DNA of 64,000 nt from Selenomonadales bacterium (GCA_003150515.1 QALW01000010.1:1-64000); one strand, 5' to 3'. Positions 43,993 to 54,168 are shown, numbered from the stretch's first letter. A program made the numbers and translations. Notes: a model not told the origin generated them from the letters alone.

Positions 43993-44721
43993 TTATTCCA
44001 GTATGTTTGTGGTTATGAAATCAACGCCCATTTCTATAAGCTCGTCCGCGTCCGCCTTGTCGTCGCAGGTCCAGCAATTCACCTTTATACCGCGGGAATG
44101 AATCTGATTGACATTTTCTTTGCTCAGTCTTTTATAGTATATATCCAAATTCAATTTGTTCTGCACAAGCGTGTCAATCATCTCGGAGGTAACTTCGTCT
44201 CCTGTCAGCAACTGTATATCGTTATTGGGCAAATACTTTCTGAGATTTACGCAATTTCCAAAATGGAAAGAAATAAATATTATATTTTCAATATATCCGA
44301 GCGATTGAATTTCCTGAATTATTTTTTTTATGCATTCCTCCGGAAAAGCGTTTTTTAATTCCAAAACGCAAACCTTATCGTATTTCTTGCAGATATTTAT
44401 ATAATCTGCTAAGAGAGGGATTCTTATATCCTGTCTGTTTGTCGTTTGGTCTAAATCGGGAAGCACCAGTCCGGAAACGGCCGCATAATCATTTTCCTCT
44501 ACGTTAATGCTGGATTGCCCCAGGCTTACTCTGTCTGTTGTTTCGTCGTGTATAATAACAAATTTGCCGTCTTTGGTAATATGTACGTCCGTTTCAATTC
44601 CGAAATAGCTTCTGTTTCCGGCCGCTACAAAAGCAGGGCAGGTGTTTTCCCTTTCCAAGCCGCTCAGGCCGCGGTGCGCGATCATCTTCGCCTGTTTTGA
44701 ATCAATTTTAATAGTATTCAA
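43993..44721 (-). CDS. Glycerophosphodiester phosphodiesterase
   Basis: Hydrolyses glycerophosphodiesters to glycerol 3-phosphate and an alcohol. I chose TTG 44721, which has GGGAGGT at ideal spacing; a longer frame begins at 44760. The product has 242 residues: IAHRGLSGLERENTCPAF (catalytic His), FGIETDVHITKDGKFVIIHDET (E, D and the second His), VCVLELKN (Glu/Lys) and the C-terminal VNCWTCDDKADADELIEMGVDFITTNI. No signal peptide, so it is probably cytoplasmic. Moderately AT-rich. Confidence 0.88.
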   Translation of the reverse strand: MNTIKIDSKQAKMIAHRGLSGLERENTCPAFVAAGNRSYFGIETDVHITKDGKFVIIHDETTDRVSLGQSSINVEENDYAAVSGLVLPDLDQTTNRQDIRIPLLADYINICKKYDKVCVLELKNAFPEECIKKIIQEIQSLGYIENIIFISFHFGNCVNLRKYLPNNDIQLLTGDEVTSEMIDTLVQNKLNLDIYYKRLSKENVNQIHSRGIKVNCWTCDDKADADELIEMGVDFITTNILE

Positions 44722-44910
44722 TATAATTACCTCCCCGTAGTTAATATAATCAGAGTACAATAGCGCCCCAGAAATGCGGAATCTCCATTCTGACGCTGTC
44801 CAAGCATATTGCAGTTGATATATAATATCTTAATTAGTATCCCCGAATTTGTCAATAGCTAAAGCGGCCGTGAGACTGCCGCATATATTAATTTTCAGAG
44901 ATAAAAAAGT

Positions 44911-44933
44911 AAAGCGGGCTCGAAGCCCGCTTT
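44911..44933 (-). terminator. Intrinsic terminator of the decayed lipoprotein gene
   Basis: AAAGCGGGCT and its complement (loop of 3) are followed on the minus strand by ACTTTTTTAT. It lies about 13 bases beyond the stop of the pseudogene at 44946-45208. Confidence 0.75.
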
Positions 44934-44945
44934 AAAGCTATTGCG

Positions 44946-45208
44946 TTATTTTGTATTGCGCGCATTATATTTTCTCTTTTTTTCGGCGTGGAGAACCGCG
45001 GCCGGAACAAGCCGTAAAAGCCTGGAAAATGCTGTTTTTACCAGCAGAAATACGCATAGTGCCGTCAGCATAGGCGCTGGTTCTTCCGTCTCCTTTTCAT
45101 GCGCGGCAGCAATTTCTGTTGAGGTTTCTCAGGAGTAGGAACAGTCATTTTTTCTGTTGCGAAAAGCTGATTGCCGCAACCAGCAAGCGCCGGCAGCAGA
45201 ATAATCAT
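44946..45208 (-). pseudogene. Decayed lipoprotein gene (frameshifted)
   Basis: On the minus strand MIILLPALAGCG gives the end of a lipoprotein signal with lipobox LAGC, then NQLFATEKMTVPTPE. The frame then fails, but the next frame continues ETSTEIAAAHEKETEEPAP and a hydrophobic stretch LTALCVFLLVKTAF before the stop, 13 bases from a good terminator. One frameshift would join the two. The signal start also seems to lack a ribosome site. The identity of the ancestor is unknown. Confidence 0.45.
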
Positions 45209-45531
45209 CAGTCAAAAGTTTCTTTATAATGGCTCATACTCTTACAGATAAATGATATCGTGATTTATGATTTCCATTGCCTAGGAGCGTATGTTATTGC
45301 TCTGCATAGTCAAGCGAAGCAGATAAAATGGAAATTGAAGCAGCCCTAACAGAGAGCAAAAGAGAGTCGTCATTTACCGCTCATGATTAAATATATTTTT
45401 ATAGCATTTATTGCCAAAAGGCAATTTCAACAAACCAAAGTTGTTCTTGAAGGAACTTAACCTAAGATAAAACAGTTGTTTTTGAGTTTTTGATTTTCAG
45501 CTTGCATTTTTGCAGTCTGCTATAAGATATT
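45209..45531. other. Gene-free gap before the restriction subunit gene
   Basis: No supported gene. It is AT-rich and may be scar sequence at the boundary of the restriction-modification segment. I see no clear direct repeats marking an insertion. Confidence 0.3.
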
Positions 45532-47718
45532 TTATGCTAAAACATCGCTTAAAATTTTCCAACTGTCGCTATTAATATCATCAGAATAAGCATCCATACA
45601 GATACATAATTCTTCACTCTTGTCATCATAGCAGACGATGCCGCCCTTTAAGCCGTATCGTTCAAGATAATCTTTCAGCACCTTGAATTTCTTTGGTGTG
45701 AAAGTATCAATATCCTGGCTGCTGCCTGAACGGTCAAAGCCGCCCTTTGTCTCGATTATCCAAATTTCATCCTTTACGCCTATGATATAGTCGGGATAGA
45801 AATTCTTTTGCTTCTCGGAATTATCAGCGTACACGATGGACAGGTATTCGTTGCCCTTATCTCCGTTTTTGTAAACCCAATCCACACTATCAGCCGTTTC
45901 ACAGTATTTCTCAAACTTGCGCTCTGAAGAAGAACGGATTTCAGCAGAAGAAAGGTAACCGTGATACACGTTCTTTTTCATTTCAAGCTGTGTCTTCGCC
46001 GTGCGGTCATATGTAAACAGGCAGCTTTGCGGGATTCGGAAAGGCACCTTGGATACCGTTTTAATATCCAACTGAAGCTGTGCCAGCTCTGCCGCCATAG
46101 CTTCACGGACGATGTGCTTCAGGCGGTTGGCGTTGTTAATGACAAATGTGTATACCTCTCTTGGCGGGAGAACGAGAATTTTACGGGCATAGATGAAATT
46201 TTTGTCAAACAACTTGCGGATAATGGTATTCATATAGTTATATTCCATGCCGATTTCCAATCCGATTTTTCCGATGGTATGATGGTACAGATGTCCGTGC
46301 GTGTGCGTATTCAGTTTTTCCACAACATTGACCGTATTCATATCTTCGGGGGAAAAATCAAGCGTAGCTGTTTCTCCCGAATAGGTATGGCGTATAATCC
46401 CGTCGCTGAAGATAAATCCCGCTGTCTGTAATCGCGTCATATTCTTAGATTTATTGCCGTCCGTTTTGAATTCTTTTTCAAAGTATTCGGCAACAGCAAG
46501 CAGCGCCTTCTGCGGATTTCGGGTGTTTGTAATCATTGTGCGCTGTTCGCTTGTCAGCGTGATATCCCCGTATTCGTTTTTGAGGAAAAGCGTCTGTGCT
46601 TCTAACGCTCCTTTTCCCAAGCTCATTTTTACGCCTGCCGTGAATTTCTCATCGAAGGTGTAAAGATAGCAGCTGTCAAGCAAATCGCTGCCGTAATGCT
46701 TTGCCTCCGGCATACGGCGGATACGCCCGATAGTCTGAATTTCAAAGGTTTCGTCCATATTGTCACGGAGCTTTACAAGAATATGCGCTCTCGGACAGTC
46801 CCAGCCCGTAGCGACGGCCTGCTTGATGATAACCGCAATGGGTTTAGCATTCGGCTCGTCAATATCCTCCAGATTCTCGTGCATATCGGACAGCCATATC
46901 GCAAGCTGTTTGTTTTCATAAGTAATGCCCTGTTTTTCAAAATAATGTTCGATATCATCCTGCATTTTCTCCGATTTGTTCGGTATCTGCACTACAATCA
47001 ACGGATTAATATCCCTGTCCGCCGCTAGAAAAGCTGAACGCAGAGAGCGCTGTTTGCAGAGAGCTTTTTCAAGCAGATAGGCGTTTTGGTTGTCAGTTTC
47101 AACATTCTGCGGAAAATCCTCGTTAATAACCAGCATTTTTTTGATTAGCCCCTCGGCAATTACATCTTCTTCAGGTATTTCGATGATTTCCGCATTTTTA
47201 ATGCCTTTTGGCGTGGCGGAACAACGGATGATTTTATCCGTGTGGAAATATTGAATAATCTCGTCCGCCTTTACCGTGTTATTTTGGTGGCTCTCGTCAA
47301 CGATAACCACAAAGCGCAGGCCGTCGTTCAGGGCGCGGGCAATATGCTCGACAAAATTGGTGCGTTCGCTGTCTTTGAGGGCATTGTTCCCTTTCTTTGT
47401 CAGCTTTTCCCAGTTGATAAAGCAACTATCGTTTTCCTTAAAGCCGCCCGTCATTACATCGGCAAGCAGCTTTGTCTGCGAGGCGTGAATATACTTATCC
47501 ATTTTTGTCTTGCTTTGTTCCTCAAGATTGCCCTTGCCGGGCGTGAGCCAAACGAAAACGGTTTTCCGAAAGCTTTGTATGTACTGGTGCATAAAATAGG
47601 TGAGGATAATGGTCTTTCCGCTGCCCGTGGGACTTTTCAGGATAATGTCCTGTGCTGGAGAGTCCATTGCCTCAAATAAATCCTTTACGGCTTTAAGCTG
47701 AAATTCTTTTAACTGCAT
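45532..47718 (-). CDS. res: Type III restriction enzyme, Res subunit
   Basis: ATP-dependent helicase-nuclease partner of Mod, 728 residues. Helicase motifs: PTGSGKT (30-36), VIVDESH (DESH in place of the common DEAH), RCSATPKG, GWDCPRAHILVKLRD and TIGRIRRMP. The C-terminal nuclease has the PD-(D/E)xK signature FYPDYIIG...IWIIETKGG. It is shorter than classical Res proteins (about 900-1000). It lies two bases after mod. Codon choice and GC differ from the surrounding housekeeping genes, pointing to transfer. Confidence 0.9.
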   Translation of the reverse strand: MQLKEFQLKAVKDLFEAMDSPAQDIILKSPTGSGKTIILTYFMHQYIQSFRKTVFVWLTPGKGNLEEQSKTKMDKYIHASQTKLLADVMTGGFKENDSCFINWEKLTKKGNNALKDSERTNFVEHIARALNDGLRFVVIVDESHQNNTVKADEIIQYFHTDKIIRCSATPKGIKNAEIIEIPEEDVIAEGLIKKMLVINEDFPQNVETDNQNAYLLEKALCKQRSLRSAFLAADRDINPLIVVQIPNKSEKMQDDIEHYFEKQGITYENKQLAIWLSDMHENLEDIDEPNAKPIAVIIKQAVATGWDCPRAHILVKLRDNMDETFEIQTIGRIRRMPEAKHYGSDLLDSCYLYTFDEKFTAGVKMSLGKGALEAQTLFLKNEYGDITLTSEQRTMITNTRNPQKALLAVAEYFEKEFKTDGNKSKNMTRLQTAGFIFSDGIIRHTYSGETATLDFSPEDMNTVNVVEKLNTHTHGHLYHHTIGKIGLEIGMEYNYMNTIIRKLFDKNFIYARKILVLPPREVYTFVINNANRLKHIVREAMAAELAQLQLDIKTVSKVPFRIPQSCLFTYDRTAKTQLEMKKNVYHGYLSSAEIRSSSERKFEKYCETADSVDWVYKNGDKGNEYLSIVYADNSEKQKNFYPDYIIGVKDEIWIIETKGGFDRSGSSQDIDTFTPKKFKVLKDYLERYGLKGGIVCYDDKSEELCICMDAYSDDINSDSWKILSDVLA

Positions 47719-47720
47719 AA

Positions 47721-49442
47721 TTATCTCTCCTGTAAATCGCGGTAGTAATAATCGGGAATAGTGCTGATTTCAATGCGGTGTTCCTTTATCGCCTTTTCCT
47801 GTTCCTCATCGGGCAGCAAATCGTATCCCATATACAGCTTTTTACATTTGCTGAAGCCGTCTATATCCCGCATAAAAGCAGATAACTCCTCCTCCGTGAG
47901 CACAATAGCGATTTCTGCATTGCCGGTAAAGTTGATACCGTTTTCAAGCTCAATTAATTCACGGATATGGAGCAAAAGTTCATCGGCGTATTCGTAGTAC
48001 ATACGCTCGGATATGGGAATATAATCGACTTTGTAATATTTCAGGCTTGCGGCGTAGTCTTCTTTATGGATAACACGTTTAATACGCTCGTATGTAACCT
48101 CGCGGCAGATATTGTTTTCGTTGTTGGCGCAGAGGATAAACCGGCGGTTTCCTCCGTCCTCGGCGTTCAGCTTCATTACGGCGTGTCCCGTTGTGCCGGA
48201 GCCTGCGAAGAAGTCCAATACCGTGGCATCTGCATTCTCGGAAGCAACTTGAATCGAGTCAACAACTGCATGAATTGACTTTGGATAATCAAATTTCTTT
48301 TTGCCTATAATATCAGAAAGAACATTGGCTCCAAATGTTGAAGCAGAATATTCTGGCTTATCCCAAAAGGTGTACGGTTGCATTTTTTCTGATTTCATAC
48401 GGCCTTTGTAGTATACAGAGGGGTTGCCCGAACGATCTTTTCTTACTCCCAGATTTTTTTCTTTTTCTCTAAGAACAGTTTCTATTGACCATTTCCACGT
48501 TCTTTGTCTGCCCGATTCATCAATAGGCAAAGAAATAATCTCGTCATTTTCCGGTTGCTCCAACAATGTATATTTTTTTGTTTCGTCATCCCATTCCATT
48601 TGAGGAATTCTAAAATCACTAAAATCTTTTTTCACAAAAATCGGATATACCATTTTAGGCGATTCGGAACTATACTGTGCCCTGAAATTTCTCCATTCAA
48701 ATGGGCCGTATTCATCACATTCCTTATACCTGGAAAGTTGATTTTCATTTCTTGCCAATCCGCCGATTTTAGCTTTCGCGCCTCCATAAAACAACCCATA
48801 TTCATGTGAAATCTGAAAACCTGTTACATTTGAGCGCCCCTGCGGATTATTTTTAATTACTACGGTTCCCAAATGATTTTCTTCGCCAAAGATTTCATTC
48901 ATCAAGAGTGTTATATTTTCTATTTCATAATCATCTATTGTTAATACGATAATCCCGGTTTCTTTTAATAGCTCTTTCGCAACATTCAATCGTGCCTTTA
49001 TAAATGACAACCATTTTGAATGTCTGAAAGTATCGGTATTATCGACATAATCGTTATTATATCTCCAATTTTTTGCACCTGTATTATATGGTGGATCTAT
49101 ATAAATAACATCAATTTTGCCTTTATATGTTTTCACCAGCAGCTTCAGCGAAGCCAGATTATCCCCCTCAATGAGAAAATTCATCTGTCCGCCGTTATCA
49201 ATAAACAGTTTTTTATCCTCACTCAAAACCGGAGTGTGCGTATCCAGCACCTCGTCGATTTCCTCGCGGTGTTCTTCAAAAATAAGTCCGTATTTCTTGC
49301 CGTTTATGTCATTTTCAAGCTCGGAAAGATAGGTCAGCAGATTGCCCGTATTTTCGTCCTGCGGCGCAGACGATATATATTTGCGGATTTCCCCGATTTT
49401 CTTTATCAGGTCGTCACGCCTTTGTTTTGAAATGTTCGCCAT
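47721..49442 (-). CDS. mod: Type III DNA methyltransferase, Mod subunit
   Basis: N6-adenine methyltransferase giving the specificity of the system, 573 residues. DPPYNTG (116-122, motif IV) precedes FFAGSGTTGHAV (motif I, near 415), the beta-class order normal for type III Mod. The region between holds the target-recognition domain (about 160-390). I see no simple-sequence repeat in the frame, so no sign of phase variation. It is followed by res. Confidence 0.92.
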   Translation of the reverse strand: MANISKQRRDDLIKKIGEIRKYISSAPQDENTGNLLTYLSELENDINGKKYGLIFEEHREEIDEVLDTHTPVLSEDKKLFIDNGGQMNFLIEGDNLASLKLLVKTYKGKIDVIYIDPPYNTGAKNWRYNNDYVDNTDTFRHSKWLSFIKARLNVAKELLKETGIIVLTIDDYEIENITLLMNEIFGEENHLGTVVIKNNPQGRSNVTGFQISHEYGLFYGGAKAKIGGLARNENQLSRYKECDEYGPFEWRNFRAQYSSESPKMVYPIFVKKDFSDFRIPQMEWDDETKKYTLLEQPENDEIISLPIDESGRQRTWKWSIETVLREKEKNLGVRKDRSGNPSVYYKGRMKSEKMQPYTFWDKPEYSASTFGANVLSDIIGKKKFDYPKSIHAVVDSIQVASENADATVLDFFAGSGTTGHAVMKLNAEDGGNRRFILCANNENNICREVTYERIKRVIHKEDYAASLKYYKVDYIPISERMYYEYADELLLHIRELIELENGINFTGNAEIAIVLTEEELSAFMRDIDGFSKCKKLYMGYDLLPDEEQEKAIKEHRIEISTIPDYYYRDLQER

Positions 49443-49503
49443 AATACCCTCCGTTTGATAGGGTGTTCCCGACGATGAATCCCATCGAGTAAGGAAAGCC
49501 CGA

Positions 49504-50424
49504 TTATCCTATAATTTCCCCATATCGGTCAAGCCGTTCGCCTATATATTCCGATATGAGCTTTATCATATTTTCGGCTTTGCCGTCACGGTAGAAGCTG
49601 TCGAAAGCGTCGTAATACCTTTTGCGGTCGGCAAATTTCACATTGATTGCCGGGTAGCCGCTGCGGATAAGCTCTAAATTGAGAATAAGCCTCCCCGTTC
49701 TGCCGTTACCGTCCATAAAGGGGTGGATACCCTCAAATTCCAAATGAAACCGGGCAATGCGCTCTATGGGGTGCATTGTCTTTTTTCTGCGCTCATTTTC
49801 GGCAAGCAGTCCCGTCATCTTGGGCTCAATCAGATATGGCTGCGCCGGCTCGATATATGTCCCCGTAATGTTTACGGGAATACGGCGGTAAACGCCCTTA
49901 TCTTCCGGTCTGTCCATCAGCACAAGCGAGTGAATCGCTTTAATTTCCGTTTCCCGCAGCTTTGTCTTATTCTGCGCAATATCTTCAATATATAGAAATG
50001 CGTCACGATGTCCCACTGCCTTCAAATGGTCTTTCAGAGGCTTTTTATCGATACTGATGCCCTCCAGCACCATCGCCGTTTCCTTAAGCGTCAGCGTGTT
50101 GCCCTCTATGGCGTTGGAGTTATAGGTGAAGTCCACCATAAATTCGTCGCGCAGCCGCTTTGTTTCCCCTGCGGTAAGCGGGCGCATATTATCAAGCTTC
50201 AGCCTCTTCAAATCAGTATCCCTAAACAGCTTGTAATAATCGCCCCTGCGCTGCTTGTAGGGTAATCTGCGGCGGTCAAGCGGTTTTTCCGTATCCGCGG
50301 GTATCATATAAAGGTATCCCTTGCGGATAACGCCTTCTATTTCTCCATTTGCGCAAAGCAGGCGGACACGGCGGGAAGAAACGCCCCATTTTTCCGCTGC
50401 CTGCGTTACCGTTAAATAGTCCAT
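49504..50424 (-). CDS. Fic-domain protein (class II, self-inhibited) with N-terminal HTH
   Basis: About 306 residues from ATG 50424 (AGGAGGG upstream). The N-terminus is a helix-turn-helix/excisionase-like domain (YLTVTQAAEKWGVSSRRVRLLCANGEIEGVIRKG). The Fic core has HPFMDGNGRTGR at 234-245, and the inhibitory motif SNAIEGN (103-109) fits (S/T)xxxE(G/N), so class II. Fic enzymes transfer AMP to proteins. It is placed before mod-res in the same direction, as in many restriction-modification clusters, where the role is unclear. Confidence 0.9.
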   Translation of the reverse strand: MDYLTVTQAAEKWGVSSRRVRLLCANGEIEGVIRKGYLYMIPADTEKPLDRRRLPYKQRRGDYYKLFRDTDLKRLKLDNMRPLTAGETKRLRDEFMVDFTYNSNAIEGNTLTLKETAMVLEGISIDKKPLKDHLKAVGHRDAFLYIEDIAQNKTKLRETEIKAIHSLVLMDRPEDKGVYRRIPVNITGTYIEPAQPYLIEPKMTGLLAENERRKKTMHPIERIARFHLEFEGIHPFMDGNGRTGRLILNLELIRSGYPAINVKFADRKRYYDAFDSFYRDGKAENMIKLISEYIGERLDRYGEIIG

Positions 50425-50827
50425 TTCAGCCCTCCTGTTCGATGGACATAAAAACACAAAGTAAAGTATAGCACAAATAAGGAATGATTGCAAGAGATTC
50501 AAAAGAGAGTTATAATATGTTTTTTCCGACAATTGAGTTATAAAATCAGACGCTGTGTCCGTGCGGATGCCGCAGCGCAGATCGTATTTATTAGCTTAGT
50601 CGCATAGCGGAGTTCAAGGACGCTAACGAGGAGAAATTTACCCAATTGCTTGCCGCAAAGGCAAAAGCCGATGCCTGAAAGGGAGCTGCTGCGGAATACT
50701 GTCCAAACGGTGTTCCGGCATAAGCGGCATAACAAAAAGGAGCAGGATTTAATCCTGCTCTGTACATAAAAATCAGATAAGAAAAATCGAGCGTCCATAA
50801 CTTCAAATCCGTTATGAACACTCGATA
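50425..50827. other. Gene-free gap between fic and tRNA-Leu with a possible coding remnant
   Basis: On the plus strand at about 50600-50680 one frame reads RIAEFKDANEEKFTQLLAAKAKADA before a stop, which looks like a fragment of a real protein, possibly an integrase/recombinase tail, but I cannot identify it. The position beside a tRNA gene and a defence cluster makes a decayed mobile element plausible. Confidence 0.3.
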
Positions 50828-50910
50828 TGGTGCGGAGGACGGGACTTGAACCCGTACGGTTGCCCACACGCCCCTCAAACGTGCGCGTCTGCCAGTTCCG
50901 CCACCCCCGC
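50828..50910 (-). tRNA. tRNA-Leu (GAG)
   Basis: An 83-base class II tRNA with encoded CCA. Acceptor GCGGGGG, the anticodon arm CACGT/GCGTG with loop TTGAGGG (anticodon GAG), a variable arm and T loop TTCAAGT. It is followed on the plus side by fic-mod-res, a common insertion position. Confidence 0.94.
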
Positions 50911-50979
50911 ATGTTCTTAAGCGGCTGACAAAAGCTATTTTATATAATATAGATTAAAAAGTCAAGCAATTTTTAAGGG

Positions 50980-53682
50980 TTAAACCCTCCTTTTTGTGCG
51001 CGCCTCATTAAAACTGACGAGGTAATCGCCGGATGCCAGCTCTATTCCGCCGCCGGGCAGAGGAAAGAGGCCTTTTTGTTCGCGTTCGGGAATGCTTTGA
51101 TGTTCCGAGAAAGAGCTTGATGAATCTGGCGCGGGGCCGCTCGGGCCGGAAAAAACAGGCTTTATATGAGGCTGGCAGCCCTGAGGAAGGATGAGCAAAG
51201 CGGAAGTGTTCCAGGGAATAGAAAGGCTTAATTGAATTTCACCTTTTATTCTCTGCCACTTTGTTGATATTACTCCCTTAAAAGAGAGGTAAGAGGCTTG
51301 CGCACAGTCTAATTCCTCTGGAAAAGCGGGAGATATAACGACGGTGTTCAAACCGTCCGGATGCCCTTCCAGCCGGATGCCCCCTAAAGCCTTATACAGC
51401 CAGGAAGTGCAGGCGCAGAGCATAGGCTGATTGTGCGAATTCATACTGGAGCCTATTTCATTTTCCCATCTCTCCCATATGGTGGTGGCTCCGCTTTTGA
51501 TCATATAGCCCAGGCTGGGATAAGTGTCTGAAGCCATTATTTTATATGCGTCGTCGTTCATTCCAAGACGGTCTAAGGCTTCAAAAAGATATTTGGTAGT
51601 TTGATTGCCTGTGGTTATATGCCAGCCGCGTCCGCGCACATCCCTGAGCAGGCTTTGCACGGCAGCCTGCTTTTTATTTTCAGGCACTATATCCAGAAAG
51701 AGAGGAAAGGAGTTGGCCCCCTGGGAGCCGGGCAAATAGCCGTTTTCGGCAAGCAGGGAGGCGTTTATTGCTGTCTTGGCTTCGCGCGCAGTTTTTTCAT
51801 ATAAAGGTATATCTTCGTCATGTCCTGTGAGAGCGGCCATTTTAATCATAAGCAGACAGTCGTAATAAAGATATCCTGTAGTTATGAGAGGCTTGGGAAT
51901 ATTTTTGGGCACGGCGTTATATGCGACGCGCTGATAGCATTCCTCCAGGGGAGCAACCCAATCGCCGTAATAGGGCTCGCCTATCAGGCCGTCGGCGTTT
52001 CTCTGGGAAGCCAGAAACAGCACATATCTTTTTACAGGCTGGTAATATTGCTCCATGATGCGCGTATCCCCGTAATGCACATATATAAGCCAAGGCAGAA
52101 GCACATATATGCTGGAAATATGAAAGGACGGATTGCCTCCGTAAATAAAAGGAGCCGTGTCGGGGATGCTTCCCGATTCCTTCTGCTCGTTGTAAATATC
52201 CTCCATCCATTTTTCGTATATGGGCAGCATATTATTGTTATACATGGATTCTTCGCATCTCACTGCTACGTCGTTAAGCCAGGCCATGCGTTCATCCCTT
52301 TGGGCGCAGGCGTCGGGCATGCCGTGCAGATTGGAGCGCTCCGTCCAAACAACGGCCTGCTGTATCTTGTTGAGCAGCTCGTTTCCGCATGAAAAACAGC
52401 CCGTCTGCTCCACATCGCTGTTTACTGCGCAGCCTGTAATTTCAAATTCTTCCAACGGCTCTTCGGCCAGTATTTCAACGTATCTGAAACCGTGATAGGT
52501 GAAACGGGGCTGGTAAATTTCGTATTCTCCGCCCTTTAGAACATAATTATCCACGGCGCGCGCGTCCCGCAGATTGTCCGTGCTCACCCAGCCCGCCTGG
52601 TTAAGCACTTCGCCGTGCTTGAGCGTTATTCTTTTATCGGGCAGGCCTTTCATTTTCAGACGCGTCCAGCCGGCAAAATTCTGACCGAAATCCACTATGC
52701 AGCGGTATTTGGATATATGCTTTATGCTCACGGGCTCAAGCGTTTTGGTAATCCGTATAGGCTGAATCCGGGAAGCGCGCAGCACTCCGCCCGGCGCCGG
52801 ACTTTCGGCCGCTTTGGGCCAGCCTTCGGCCTGCGGACAGAAATCCGGCTGGGCATATCTGGTTATATCCACTCTTCCGTCGCATACTTCGCCGTCGTAT
52901 AAATCGTTTTCATATATATCGCCGAAGGCGGCGTACCAATCGCGCGTATCTGTGCCTTCAATCTGAGTTTTTCCGCCGGGCAGGCAAATGTTGAATTGAG
53001 CCAGCAGCCTGGGAGACTGCACATATGGGCCGGGCGTGCCTGCCAGCACCTTAAAGCTGGTATGATGCTGTCCGTAAGTGCCTTTTCCCAATTCTATCAT
53101 TACGGCGTTTTTTCCCTCCCGCAGATAGGGAGTTATGTCCAGTACGGAGTAGAGTACGGTTTTGTTGTAGTTTGTCCAGGCCGGCTCCAAGCAGCGATCG
53201 CTGGCCAGCTCTCCGTTTATATGCAGACGGTAAAGGCCGAGGCCGCAGATATAAGCGCGCGCTTTTGAAGGGGTAGCGTCCAGGAATATTTCTTTCCTAA
53301 GCAGTATGGAATAGCCGTCCAAAGGCTGGGGATGGGAAATCCATTGTCCTTCCCAATGAGCTTCGGGGGATATGGCGGTTTCAAAAAAGGAGGAGCCTGT
53401 TATATTGAAGCCATCCCGGCAGGAGATTTTAACCTGCCAGTAATATCGGGTGCAGTCTCTGAGGGGAGCGCCGTTATAGACGATGCCTAAAGAGGCGCGG
53501 CTCAGGACGGTTCCGCTGTCCCAAACGGGCTGGGTTAAGGCCTTATCTTCGGATACGATAATCCGGTATGAAAGCTGTTCCCGGACGGTGTTGTCGTCCA
53601 GGGCCCAGCAAAAGCGCGGGCGCTGTGTCTGGACGTTTATCGGGCGGTCCTCATATTCGCATAAAAGTTTTAAAATAGGCAT
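50980..53682 (-). CDS. Alpha-L-rhamnosidase, GH78
   Basis: Releases L-rhamnose from plant glycosides or polysaccharides, 900 residues. It has an N-terminal beta domain (LLCEYEDRPINVQTQRPRFCWAL), the rhamnosidase N domain (RAYICGLGLYRLHINGELASDRCLEPAWTNYNKTVLY), and the concanavalin-like DFGQNFAGWTRLKMKG...LKHGEVLNQ. The six-hairpin catalytic domain has the general-acid region DACAQRDERMAWLNDV and TIWERWE. No signal peptide, so it is cytoplasmic and acts on imported oligosaccharides. The Ser/Pro-rich insert near the C-terminus is unusual. It stands alone. Confidence 0.93.
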   Translation of the reverse strand: MPILKLLCEYEDRPINVQTQRPRFCWALDDNTVREQLSYRIIVSEDKALTQPVWDSGTVLSRASLGIVYNGAPLRDCTRYYWQVKISCRDGFNITGSSFFETAISPEAHWEGQWISHPQPLDGYSILLRKEIFLDATPSKARAYICGLGLYRLHINGELASDRCLEPAWTNYNKTVLYSVLDITPYLREGKNAVMIELGKGTYGQHHTSFKVLAGTPGPYVQSPRLLAQFNICLPGGKTQIEGTDTRDWYAAFGDIYENDLYDGEVCDGRVDITRYAQPDFCPQAEGWPKAAESPAPGGVLRASRIQPIRITKTLEPVSIKHISKYRCIVDFGQNFAGWTRLKMKGLPDKRITLKHGEVLNQAGWVSTDNLRDARAVDNYVLKGGEYEIYQPRFTYHGFRYVEILAEEPLEEFEITGCAVNSDVEQTGCFSCGNELLNKIQQAVVWTERSNLHGMPDACAQRDERMAWLNDVAVRCEESMYNNNMLPIYEKWMEDIYNEQKESGSIPDTAPFIYGGNPSFHISSIYVLLPWLIYVHYGDTRIMEQYYQPVKRYVLFLASQRNADGLIGEPYYGDWVAPLEECYQRVAYNAVPKNIPKPLITTGYLYYDCLLMIKMAALTGHDEDIPLYEKTAREAKTAINASLLAENGYLPGSQGANSFPLFLDIVPENKKQAAVQSLLRDVRGRGWHITTGNQTTKYLFEALDRLGMNDDAYKIMASDTYPSLGYMIKSGATTIWERWENEIGSSMNSHNQPMLCACTSWLYKALGGIRLEGHPDGLNTVVISPAFPEELDCAQASYLSFKGVISTKWQRIKGEIQLSLSIPWNTSALLILPQGCQPHIKPVFSGPSGPAPDSSSSFSEHQSIPEREQKGLFPLPGGGIELASGDYLVSFNEARTKRRV

Positions 53683-53956
53683 GATAATTTAATCCTTTCT
53701 GCGCGTGCGTTGTTTAAGGTTTTTATGCATGTGTCTGCAAGACGCTTTATTATAATATATTGAGTTTTGAAATTCAACAGAAATTTTACGGGCAAAAGGG
53801 GCTTTGCTTCTTTAAAGCTTATTTCAGATTGGGCTTTTGTTTAAATGGGCTGAGAGAAAAAGCAAATGTTTGCGGGCGGGGCTTTAATTCAGGGCTTCCC
53901 TTAGCATGCTCCCTGCGCGCGGAAGAGGAGAAAAAGCCCGTTTTAGGTGCTCCTTA
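53683..53956. other. Gene-free gap upstream of rny
   Basis: No supported gene or clear structure. It probably contains the promoter of the rhamnosidase gene on the minus strand near 53740-53770, but no consensus pair is convincing. Confidence 0.3.
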
Positions 53957-53985
53957 TTGACAATCTGTCCCGTATGGTTTATAAT
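53957..53985 (+). promoter_or_regulatory. Promoter of rny
   Basis: TTGACA (53957-53962) and TATAAT (53980-53985) with a 17-base spacer, both perfect consensus. The leader to the rny start is about 180 bases. Confidence 0.8.
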
Positions 53986-54168
53986 TAAATAGATATGGTG
54001 CTTTTCTCTTGGCTAAATTAAGGCATATTCGTTGAAAGGGAGTTTTTTATCAGAATGCGGCGCTCCTTTTTATGGGGGAATGCCCGGGATTTTTGGCCGA
54101 GGATTATTACTAATAAATGCTAAAAATAGTAAAAGAACCAGAAAATTAAATAAGGAGGTGCATTGGTT

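Noticed and set aside
50538..50912. 124-residue minus-strand reading frame ending over the tRNA-Leu
   Set aside because: Its first 30 residues are the tRNA gene read as protein, and the rest has no protein-like pattern.
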